Made by a program: the position numbers and the translations under genes. DNA of 64,000 nt from Catenulispora sp. MAP5-51. GTDB lineage: Bacteria; Actinomycetota; Actinomycetes; Streptomycetales; Catenulisporaceae. The DNA lies in the NCBI RefSeq assembly GCF_041261205.1, contig NZ_JBGCCH010000027.1, positions 1 through 64,000 of the forward strand. The letters run 5' to 3'. Of the stretch, positions 16,252 to 25,200 are shown piece after piece (within the stretch, counting starts at the first letter, position 1; every line of letters starts with the position of its first letter). A model generated the notes under the pieces. It was not told where the DNA came from. It saw nothing but the letters and a program-made list of their open reading frames with translations, and made no database searches.

Positions 16252-17482
16252 CCTGTAGGGCTCGGAAATACGAATCTGGGGTTGACCTGTGGTTCTCTGG
16301 TGCGGAGAGCGAGGTACGGTCAGGCGGCGATCTTGTACTCGTGGGTGAGTCCGCCGAGGATGGCCTTCCTGCGAATCCGGTAGTCCGCGAGGTTGACCGG
16401 CGCTGGCGGCCCGGTCTCGGCCTGGGCCGGGGTCACCTGGCCGAGGGCGCGGTGCGGCCTGGCCTCGTTCCGGTGGGCCAGGTAGGTAGTCAACGTTCGG
16501 CGCAGGTGCTCTTCGTTGATGATCAGCATCCGGTCGAGCAGCTCGCGGCGCAGCTCCCCGATGAGCCTTTCGCAGATCGAGTTCGATCGAGGGGCACGCG
16601 GCGGACTCTTCAGGATGCGGATTCCCTCGTCGGCGAACACCGCGTCGAAGCCGTCAATGAACTTGGTGTCGCGATCCCGGATCAGGAACTTGAACTTCTT
16701 TCCCCGCTCGGCCAGTTCCATCAGGACGTTGCGGGCGGCCTGGGTCGTCCACTCCCCCGTCGGGTTCGCGGTCACCCCGGCCAGGTGCGCACGGCGGGTC
16801 CCGTGCTCGATGAGGACCAGGGCGTACAGGCGTTTCAATCCGATCGTGTCCACATGCACGAAGTCAATCGCGAGGATGCCGTGGGCTTGCGTTGTAAGGA
16901 ACTGCTTCCACGTCGGACCCGAACGCCGCGGCGCCGGATCGACCCCGGCCGCATGCAGGATCTCCCACACCGTCGAGGCGGCGATCCGGTGGCCGAGCTT
17001 GACCAACTCGCCCTGGATCCGGCGGTGACCCCACATCGGGTTGTCCTTCGCCATCGTCAGCACGAGTTTCTTGACCGCCGCAGCCGTCGGCGGCCTGCCG
17101 GGTCTCCGCCGGGCGCTGTAGTCCCACTTGCGGGCAACCAGCCGGCGGTGCCAGGCCAGCAGTGTCGCCGGACTGACCGGGAACACCTGAGCCCATCGCC
17201 CACGCGGGATCAACGATGACAGCGCCGCGAACCAAAACCGGTCGGCCGACTCATAGCGGGCCCTGGCGATCTGACGACGCAGGACCGCATTCTCGTGGCG
17301 TAACACCAGCAGCTCAGCGTCCTTGGATACGTCACGACGGAACAAGACCGCCACGGAACCCAGGACACGACGCGTTGCACGGTACGCGAGAGACAGGAGC
17401 ATCGAGCCAGGATCGCAGCCCGACAATCGGAAGCCGCAAGTGCCCAGATCACAGGCGGAATCGTATTTCCGAGCCCTACAGG
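16252..17482 (-). mobile_element. IS with perfect 22-bp inverted ends
   Basis: The left end at 16252-16273 (CCTGTAGGGCTCGGAAATAC and onward) is the exact reverse complement of 17461-17482. The 1231-bp element holds one intact integrase-core transposase on the minus strand. Its left end cuts the CD-NTase reading frame. The flanks (GTCGATT and GACGTGC) show no target duplication, and the DNA beyond the right end does not restore the nucleotidyltransferase, so a deletion is likely. Confidence 0.85.
16320..17402 (-). CDS. Integrase-core (DDE) transposase
   Basis: 360 residues from ATG 17402 (a TTG at 17426 is also possible). Features are ELLVLRHENAVLRRQIARAR, WGHRRIQGELVKLGH, a catalytic Asp in ILAIDFVHVD, another in FLIRDRDTKF, and a Glu in SICERLIGELRREL, ending LGGLTHEYKIAA. 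It is intact and, with perfect terminal repeats, this is the copy most likely to be mobile. It belongs to the same group as the transposases at 2771 and 20352 but is clearly diverged from both. Confidence 0.9.
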   Translation of the reverse strand: MLLSLAYRATRRVLGSVAVLFRRDVSKDAELLVLRHENAVLRRQIARARYESADRFWFAALSSLIPRGRWAQVFPVSPATLLAWHRRLVARKWDYSARRRPGRPPTAAAVKKLVLTMAKDNPMWGHRRIQGELVKLGHRIAASTVWEILHAAGVDPAPRRSGPTWKQFLTTQAHGILAIDFVHVDTIGLKRLYALVLIEHGTRRAHLAGVTANPTGEWTTQAARNVLMELAERGKKFKFLIRDRDTKFIDGFDAVFADEGIRILKSPPRAPRSNSICERLIGELRRELLDRMLIINEEHLRRTLTTYLAHRNEARPHRALGQVTPAQAETGPPAPVNLADYRIRRKAILGGLTHEYKIAA

Positions 17483-17533
17483 GACGTGCACGGATGTCAG
17501 TCGGCGATATTAAAGTCTTTGTAAATATCCTGA

Positions 17534-17575
17534 CTACGGATCAGAAGGTTCGGGGTTCACCTCTTCTTCTGCGCA
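17534..17575 (+). other. Second tRNA-Arg-like 3' fragment, putative att site
   Basis: CTGACTACGGATCAGAAGGTT begins at 17530 and continues CGGGGTTC, then decays before TGCGCAC. It matches the fragment at 14191-14234 over the anticodon and variable arms. The two fragments are in the same orientation about 3.3 kb apart, as expected for the left and right ends of an integrated segment. Confidence 0.55.
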
Positions 17576-17625
17576 CGCCCCAGCAACGCGGAGATGCCTC
17601 AAACCAAGCCGTCGCGCTCTTCAAT

Positions 17626-17779
17626 TCGCACGAGCCATCCGCGAACCGATCTTGACCACAGTCGGCTCGCCGAACACAAAACACCAGGCCACGGCACTGT
17701 TTTAAACCGAACGGTTAACGCCCCCTAAGCTCCACCCCATCCCCCGATCTGCGAAACCGCAGGTCGGGAGCTTGTTTTG
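17626..17779 (+). repeat. Direct repeat, copy A (partner at 36076-36228)
   Basis: It shares with copy B the blocks CGAGCCAT...CGCGAACCGATCTTG, GTTAACGCCCCCTAAGCTCC and the terminator hairpin GATCTGCG...CGCAGGTCGGGAGC followed by TTGTTTT. The terminator stem is at about 17744-17770. CCCCTAAGCTCCAC resembles the 3' end of tmRNA, a frequent integration site, but that identity is inferred. Confidence 0.65.
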
Positions 17780-18263
17780 GCTCGAATGGTTCGCACCTCT
17801 AAGACTCCACCTAGTTCACCTCGCCTGTCCGCCGCGGCTGCGCCAAACATGCTTCGACCCAGGCCAGGGCACCTGCGGTCGAACATGCTATCCATGCCGA
17901 GTGGGCCTGCGAACGCAACAGTCCGCCGAGGTTCGACCAAGATCGCGAGCTATACGCGAACCGGTTTCGCCTTAGCGAGGGTACTGATTCGGTCGGGCGA
18001 AATGCGGTAAGAACTTCCTAGATCCCGCGCTCGCATACTTGAGGTCGGACGGGATCGGCCTGGTCGCCTTGTGATCGCTCCAGCATCCGCGCCGCGGCAT
18101 TCACCAGGGCGCGCGGGACTTCCGCGACCTGGCTGCGGCAGTCCGCCCAAGCTATGCGTGAACGCGCAGCGCTAAATCAGGCGATGTCAGGGGGACAATC
18201 AGTCCGACAGCGCCTCGATGTGCTGGATGGCCACGGCTGTAGCCCAGGGGCTTCTGACATGGG

Positions 18264-19958
18264 ATGGTGAGGTTCATGGTGTTGGGTGTCGGGCCGCTTG
18301 CCTACCGCTCGGTGTTGAGAGCTCCGAGCGCGGACAGCGCGTTCCGGGACGTACGGCGTGTCACCGAGGCTTGGCTGGCGGGCAAGTTCGATTTGGCACC
18401 GCCGCCAGCGTCCGGGGTCCACCGACTCGATGCGGAGTCGATGCTGACAGTACAGGCGGCTTACGTTCACGGTGACGAGCAGGCAATACGTCTTCAGCTG
18501 CGCGAGGACCGGCTTCAGGCGACGTGGCGTACCACTATCACCGCGGTCACCCCTCCCGGGCCGGGAGCACTGATAGCAGTCAGCCTCGAGGTTTTCAGCA
18601 ACAGCGGCACCGTTCCTGCAGCACGCCCGAAGCTGATACGCGATTTGGTGCAGGCGCTCCGCCCAGTGGACGGCCCGGCGCCGCTAACGACGCACGCCCA
18701 GCCAGTCGCTCCCGAAGGAGTACACGAGCTGATCGATGTGCTTTGCGATCCCGGACGGCGGATGCCAGTGGTCCTGGTTGCCAGGCCACTGCAACCCTCG
18801 CTCGAATGGAATCGGCGTCTGCAAACGATCGAGCGCGAGTGCGCCGGGTCGGCGTCGCTATACATGTTGCCGGACATAAAGGCGGTCGATTCGTTCAGGG
18901 CGGCGATCGGCGAGCACCACCGAGTTGCCCCCGGCGCGGTACGTACCTACTTGACCGAAGTCGATCCGGCGTGGCGCGGGGACGCGCCGCGGCACCGGTT
19001 CCTGCCTGTCGCGCGACTCAGCGACCCGGCGGACCAGGCATGGCGGGGTGTGTACCGCACGGTGCAGCGGCTGTCGACTGGCGCTGTCATGCCGGAAGCG
19101 CTGCGTAACGTGATGTTCCCGGACGATGACGGTCGGCGGCGAAGCGCCGAACGGCAAGCCGCGCTAGCGGTTGAAGTCTCAAGCGCGGAGCTTGCGCAGC
19201 TAACGAGGGAAAACCAGGATTTGCGCGAACTGCTGGCCGGAGCCGACGAGGACCTGCAGGAGGCGGCACGCAACGAGGAGCTGTCGAAACAGACCATCGC
19301 AAGCCAGGAAGAGCAGCTGCTCGACGCCTGGGCAACCATGGAGGACGATGCGGATACCGCGCAGCGTGCTCTCGACGAGGCCGAGCGTGCACGAGCCGAA
19401 TCCGACATCCTCCGACGCCGGCTGCGCGAAGCGGGCCAGTACGAGGACGCGGTGGTCGCCGAGCCGCCAGCTGGCGTGCCGAACTCCTTCGAGGAGTTGT
19501 GGGAACGGTTGGAGTGGCTGGACGGAATCCTGGTTACCGCCGACAAGGAAACGGCCCTGAGTTTGGACGAATCGGAGCGGGCCCGGGTATGGGCGGCCAA
19601 GGCCTGGAACGGCCTGCGCGCGCTGGACTCCTACGCCCAGGCCGCAAAGGACGGCTTCAACGGCGGCTTCTACGAGCACTGCAAGCAGGGGCGCGCGGGC
19701 ACGGTAACGTGGCCGTTGAAGCAGGTGGCGATGGCCGAATCGGAGACAACGATGAACAAGTGGGGCTTCGAGCGTGTCTTCGCTGTACCACCGGAGGTGG
19801 ACGGGTCCGGCAGGAGCGAGATGCAGGCTCATTTGAAGTTGGAAGGCAAGGGTAGCGCCTGCCCGAGAATCCACTTCTTCGACGACGCCAAGGGCGCCAC
19901 GGGCCAGATAGTCGTCGGCTACATCGGTCCGCACTTGCACAACACCAAGACAAACTAG
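18264..19958 (+). CDS. Large protein with coiled coil and conserved C-terminal domain, function unknown
   Basis: 564 residues from ATG 18264; ATG 18276 is an alternative. Residues 1-280 are globular without motifs I recognise. Residues 295-395 form a long coiled coil (SSAELAQLTRENQDLRELLA; DTAQRALDEAERARAESDIL). Residues 400-490 are helical, and the end (SGRSEMQAHLKLEGKGSACP, then RIHFFDDAKG and VGYIGPHLHNTKTN) reads like a compact domain seen at the C-terminus of actinobacterial proteins of unknown role. It has no signal peptide or membrane helix. It stands alone between the repeat at 17.7 kb and an IS. A toxin-like tip is possible but unproven. Confidence 0.55.
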   Translation: MVRFMVLGVGPLAYRSVLRAPSADSAFRDVRRVTEAWLAGKFDLAPPPASGVHRLDAESMLTVQAAYVHGDEQAIRLQLREDRLQATWRTTITAVTPPGPGALIAVSLEVFSNSGTVPAARPKLIRDLVQALRPVDGPAPLTTHAQPVAPEGVHELIDVLCDPGRRMPVVLVARPLQPSLEWNRRLQTIERECAGSASLYMLPDIKAVDSFRAAIGEHHRVAPGAVRTYLTEVDPAWRGDAPRHRFLPVARLSDPADQAWRGVYRTVQRLSTGAVMPEALRNVMFPDDDGRRRSAERQAALAVEVSSAELAQLTRENQDLRELLAGADEDLQEAARNEELSKQTIASQEEQLLDAWATMEDDADTAQRALDEAERARAESDILRRRLREAGQYEDAVVAEPPAGVPNSFEELWERLEWLDGILVTADKETALSLDESERARVWAAKAWNGLRALDSYAQAAKDGFNGGFYEHCKQGRAGTVTWPLKQVAMAESETTMNKWGFERVFAVPPEVDGSGRSEMQAHLKLEGKGSACPRIHFFDDAKGATGQIVVGYIGPHLHNTKTN

Positions 19959-20351
19959 GACGCACTCGAGACGCTGTCTCGCTGACTGGGCCGGGTCGAT
20001 CGCCTAGCCCGAGTTCTCCGTGTTGCTGGCGGTCCGTTCCCGGCGGCGGCTCGGATGTCAGAGGCGTTCGCGGTCCGGATGCTCGACGCGTTCGAGACGA
20101 GCGGTCCCCAGGTCCGTAGCCACGACGGCGTCAACGTCCTGGAGCTGTAGACAGCCATTCGAGAGCGACGCGACGGGGGCTGTTAAGAGTTTCTCTACTG
20201 ATTCAAGGGCACGCCTGGCGGCGTGCCTGCGCCTGCTGAATACCTCGTCCGCGCAGGTCAAGAGCGTATACAGGTTTGGTGCGGAGGCGATCGACCCAGC
20301 ATCGAACCTCGTGCTGTGGTCTTGGTCAAATCTCGGGCATGATGGCGGGTT
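19959..20351. other. Intergenic region before an IS
   Basis: I see no gene, RNA or clear repeat in this 390-base stretch. It should contain the left end of the IS whose transposase starts at 20352, but I could not match inverted ends. Confidence 0.4.
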
Positions 20352-21448
20352 GTGCTGTCGCGTCTGGCCTATCTCGCCGTCACCAACGCCTTCGCCGTGT
20401 TGCGGTTGCTGCCGTTGAGCGACCGGGACAAGGATGCGGAAATCTTGGCCCTGCGCCATCAGCTCGCGGTCCTGCAGCGGCAGCTAAGCTCGAACAGTGC
20501 CAGGTTCGCACCGAGGACCGAGCCTTCCTCGCTGCACTTCTCAAGCCCCTGCCCCGTGATTCACTACGCCGGCTGCATCTGATCGTCAGCCCGGACACGG
20601 TCCTGCGATGGCACCGCGATCTGATGCGCAGACGCCATGTGAACACCTGCCGGCCCCAGCGACCAGGACGCCCGCGAACGGTCGCCTCGATCCGGCGGCT
20701 GGTGCGGCGCCTGGTCCGGGAAAATCCGAATTGGGGCTATCGCCGCGTGCACGGCGAACTGGCCACGCTGGGCATCAAAGTCGCGGCCTCGACCGTCTGG
20801 GAGATCCTCAAGGACGAGGGCATCAACCCGGCACCCGAGCGCACCGCCACCACCTGGGCCGCGTTTCTGCGCAGCCACGCTGACGCGCTGCTGGCGTGCG
20901 ACTTCATCGAGACCATCACACGGACCGGACAGCGCCAGTACATCCTGGCCGTCATCGAGCACGCCACCCGGCGAGTCCGCGTGCTAGGCACCACCGCCCA
21001 CCCCACCGCCGCCTGGGTCGCTCAAGCGGCGCGGAACCTGGGCATGGACCTGGAAGAAGCCGGAGCCACAGTCAAGTACCTGGTCCGGGACCGGGACGCG
21101 AAGTTCCCGCCGCTGTTCGACGAGATCCTCGCACGGGCCGGCATCCAGGTCGTACTCAGCGGCATCCGCGTACCACGGATGAACTCGATCACGGAGCGGT
21201 GGGTGCAAACCTGCCGCCGCGAACTGCTGGACCGCACCTTGATCTGGAACCAGCGTCACCTGCTGCACGCCCCGCACGAGTACGAGACGCACCACAACAG
21301 ACACCGCGCTCACCAAGCAATACAGCAGGCCGCGCCGCTACGGGCAGTGCCCGCACCGATCACCGACCCACAGCACATCACCGACCTCGACATCCGTCGA
21401 CACGACCGACTCGGCGGCATCATCCACGAGTACCAACACGCGGCCTGA
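20352..21448 (+). pseudogene. Integrase-core transposase with a frameshift
   Basis: The N-terminus is read from GTG 20352 (LSRLAYLAVTNAFAVLRLLP, then AEILALRHQLAVLQRQL), and the rest lies in the -1 frame (QCQVRTEDRAFLAALLKPLP, then WGYRRVHGELATLGI, ACDFIET, LVRDRDAKF, SITERWVQTCRREL, ending IIHEYQHAA). The switch falls near 20480-20495. No A-rich slippery heptamer is visible there, so a mutation is more likely than programmed frameshifting. The catalytic D, D and E are all present in the second frame. Confidence 0.75.
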
Positions 21449-21529
21449 CCTGCCTGGACGACTTTATCGGCAGGCGCAGTGTTCCGAGTCCCGTCGGGAG
21501 CGAGCACGACAGTCAGCGAATATTTGCGC

Positions 21530-22255
21530 TCAAACGACGTGTTCAGACATCTTAAAGACTAATCCGCAGTTCCCGCACTCCACACTTCCAAAAAAGTTCT
21601 TGAGTTGCAACTGCACATCTACCCGTCTGTCAGAACGCGTACGCAAAAGAAGATGCGCCGCCATCCCGCTTAATGATGTCTCATGCGCGGCGATCAGCGG
21701 GGTTCGCCGTACATCAGAGTTTTCGAGATAGCCATAATCCAACGTTGAGAAATATCCAGAATCACCGAGGGAAACATAATTATATTGTCCGCAACGAGGG
21801 CACGTGGAGCGAAGTTCACTCCCACCAAGGTTTTCAACTCCATCAGTGTCAATGGCGAAACCTTGCAAGTATGTTAGGGCTACAAGGATTCCCACATACG
21901 ACGCTCTGTCGACCTCGGGGGACCTCAACGACAGATCTGCCAGATCACGCATTTCGGCGATCTCAGCCGCGTAATCCGCGAATGGATCGACGCCTCCGGG
22001 GCGATCCGGCCATGAAACAATGGATCCGGCGAGCGAGAGCGGCATGTACCGGTCAGCTGCAGGCCACGACCTCGCTATAGCAGCCAACGAAGGCAAGGCC
22101 GCATAGCTCGCCGAGTAGACCCCCCGTGCATCGCTAAGTCGCGCCCACAGATACGTCCAGGCACGACTTTCGGGGTTAGTCCCGGCTTCAATGAGGAGCT
22201 GAGGAATCTTATCGGCGGCCCCACTTGAATCCTTCAATTCCGACCATTCCACCAT
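21530..22255 (-). CDS. Zinc-ribbon protein, candidate immunity protein for the RHS toxin
   Basis: The start is taken at ATG 22255, behind GGAAGGG; ATG 22264 and 22273 are in frame upstream. The product is 241 residues. The N-terminal half is helical (YSASYAALPSLAAIARSWPA; DRYMPLSLAGSIV), like HEAT-type actinobacterial proteins near toxins. The C-terminal half carries CPRCG and CGNCG, a likely zinc ribbon. It starts about 30 bases after the RHS stop on the same strand, the classic place of the immunity gene. Its DNA is visibly more AT-rich than the RHS core, as is the toxin tip, suggesting that they moved together. Confidence 0.6.
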   Translation of the reverse strand: MVEWSELKDSSGAADKIPQLLIEAGTNPESRAWTYLWARLSDARGVYSASYAALPSLAAIARSWPAADRYMPLSLAGSIVSWPDRPGGVDPFADYAAEIAEMRDLADLSLRSPEVDRASYVGILVALTYLQGFAIDTDGVENLGGSELRSTCPRCGQYNYVSLGDSGYFSTLDYGYLENSDVRRTPLIAAHETSLSGMAAHLLLRTRSDRRVDVQLQLKNFFGSVECGNCGLVFKMSEHVV

Positions 22256-22285
22256 GTGCCGCATCCCTTCCATATGTGGTCCCGA

Positions 22286-25200
22286 TTAAGGCCCAAACCC
22301 GGCAAGATTGTTCTGAGCGATGGTTCCGAGCTGATAAATGTTCCGATAGTTGTGAACACCATCGCTGCCAGGGCCCACCCAGGCCATGTCACCGTATTGA
22401 TTGATGATAACCCTGAACCGATCTTCGTGACCAGGGAAGTCGTATACCCAAGCACCAGCCCACTTCCGCACCTGCGATGGGCCCATCCCGGAGCGCACGC
22501 CAATGCAGTCCAACGTCGGATCGTCCTCGCAGGGGGTTCCATAATTACCCACGGCACGGCGAGCCAGCGTTTTATTACGAATAGCGGCTTTTATCACGTT
22601 CGGAACTTGCGGAGTTCTCGATGACGTGCTGAACATCGTACCCAGATCGTTTGCCAAGCCGTTCGCGCCGCTGGACACCGTTGAGATCCCATAGCCGGTC
22701 GCAATGGCCCCACCGGCCATCACCGGAATACCCACTGGGGCTCCGGCTCCGGTATCGGTCACTCCGAAACCAGTGGCCATGAGTAGCGCTCCCCCCGTCG
22801 TGGCGCCTGCTCCACCCAACATCTGGAGTGCATCTCCCAGTGCGTCAAAAGCTGCACTGGGATCGAAGTTGAACGAATCGATACCGTCGACCTGAGCCTG
22901 CGATACTGGGCAATAACCTCCACGTGCCCCGCAACTTCTATGAATGGTTTTTGCATAGTACGCCTTCAGCAGGTCGGCGTATTCCTGAGAAATCTGCTTC
23001 GCGTCGTCAGGCGTCAAGGGCGCTGAATCATCCGACTGAGAGTCGCCGCCGGTATCCGAGGAATCATCCTGGCCCGATACGCACTCCTTCTTCGCGTAAC
23101 CGGACAGGCCAGCACACGGCCCTGATCCCCCCGAGGGTGCCGGCGTCTGCGATGTTGTCGGGGGAAGTCCATGGCAGGTGCCGGTATCAGCGTCGCAGAT
23201 CAGCCCGGTGGGGTCGCTGTTGTCAACAGGGTCGTTGCCGGCGTAGCTGTAGCCGCCGATCGCCTGGGGGCTGTTCGGCTGGAAAACGGGGTCGGCGGAG
23301 ATGAAACGTCCAGTGAGCGCATCGTATTTGCGGGCGCCGATGTCGACGAGGCCGGTGGAGGCGTCGGTGGTCTTGCCGAGGAAGGTGTGGTCGTCGGGCC
23401 ACGCGGGTGTGGTGGTTGGGGTGACCGGGGTGCCGCGACTGTCTCCGAAGGGCTTGTTGTACCGCCGCGCCTGGACCTGACCGGTGGCCGCGGAGATCGT
23501 GGTGGTGGCAGTGCTTTGGGGGTTGCTGACCTCGTAGGTGAGGGTGCCGGTCTGATCCGCGACGATGGTCGGCGCGCCGGGTGCGGCGTAATAGCGCTGG
23601 GCCGTGACCCTGCCCGAGGTGGTGCTGAGATGGATTTCGGTGCCGCCGAGGTACAGAGTGATGGTGCCGTTGGTGGAGCCCGTCGTGTAGTCCCGGCGGA
23701 TGAGCTGGTTGCCGTCCGCGTCGTAGACGTATGACGCCGTCGTGTTCGTCGTGGTGTTCGCGTCGGATGCCAGTCGGCCTTCGGGGTCCCACTTCAGGGT
23801 CTCGTTGGCGTTGCCCGCGCTGCCCTGCGTCGTGATCGTGCGGCCCGTGGTGTTGCCGGCGCCGTCGTAGGTGAAGGTGTCGGGTGTGCTGACGCCGGTC
23901 GCGGTCACGGAACTCAACAGGTGCGGACCGGTGCCGCCGGTGGTGGCCGATCCCGCCGTGTTGGTGCTGCCGGCTGCCGGGAAGCTGCTGGTGCGGGTGA
24001 CGTCCTTCGCGACGGTGCCGGTGATGTCGTGGTCGGTGACCGTCGAGCGGTTGCCGGTCACGGCGCCGTTGCCGAGGCCCACCGCGTTGGTGGCGTCGAA
24101 GCCGTACGACTGCCAATACGGTGCCGGGCTGGTCATGGCGCCGGTGGCGGTGCTCCCGCTGATCTGTCCCGAGGCCGCACTGGCGGCCGTGGGCGGGTTG
24201 TTGGTGGTGGAACTGGCGCAGGAGCCGATACCACCGGGCTTGGGACCGTTGTTGGGGATCGCCGGGTTGCCGGCGTTGACGCCGGTCGCCGCGGAGGGCG
24301 TCTGGTCTCCGGTGTCAGTCCAGCTGTTGGTGAGGCGGCCGGCGTAGTCATAGGTGAAGCACTGGTTGTCGCGCGCGTAGATCGGCTGGTAGGTGCCCAG
24401 CGCGTTGTAGTTCTGCAGGTCGGCGACGGAGGTGACCTGGCCTGCCGCGTCGTAGGTGTAGGTGGAGTAGTCGACGCCGTAGGTGTTCAGAGCGTTGGTG
24501 TTGCCGTTCTGGCCGGCGGAGGCGTCAACGAAGCTGTTGGTGAGCCGACCGGTGCCCGCGTCGTACAGGTTCTGCTGTACCACCTGATAGGGATAGTCGC
24601 CCAGGGTGCGGGAAGCGATGCGGCCGAGTTGGTCGTAGGTAGTGGCGAAGACATAGTCGGCGTTGCCGCCGGTGGCCAGGAGCAGGCCGTTGTCGTTGTA
24701 CGAGTTGTACACGGTCTCCAGCGGCATGCCGGAGTTCGGTACGGCGGGCAGGTCGGTGTGGTCCAGCCGCCCGGTGACCGACGTGTAGTAGTTGTTGGTC
24801 TGGTACGTGGTGGCCAGGGCGCCGTTGTTGTCGGCGGGCGGGATGGTCGCCGAGGCACCGAGGGCACGGCCGCCGGCGTCGTAGCCGGTAACGGCGCTGG
24901 TGTATTGGGTGGTGCCGTTGTCCATGTACCGGATGGAGGAGGCCGGAAGGCCGTAGTCGGTCTTTCCGTCGGAGCCTGGCACGGAGTCGTAGGACCAGGA
25001 CGCCATCAGTGCCGAGGCGGCGGGGGTGCCCGCGGAGGTGTAGGGCGCGTTGTATTCGGCCGTTTTGCGGTTCAAGACGTCGTAGTAGTACGACAGGGTC
25101 TGGCCGCGGCCGTCTTGAGTCTGCACCAGCAGGCCGGCGTTGTCTTCGATGGTGGTGCTGGTCCCGGTGTCCGGGTCCTTCTGGGTCACGCTGTGCCCGA

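Larger units (their letters stand above)
17483..18263. other. Gene-free junction region with two attachment-like repeats
   Basis: No supported gene. It starts with an AT-rich stretch (17486-17530), contains the second tRNA-Arg-like fragment at 17534-17575, then the first copy of a 150-bp repeat (17626-17779) that recurs at 36076-36228. Beyond 17780 I see no further structure. Confidence 0.5.

Noticed and set aside
17530-17575. A complete tRNA-Arg gene
   Set aside because: Only the anticodon 3' side and a decayed T-arm are present; the D-arm and acceptor 5' strand are missing.
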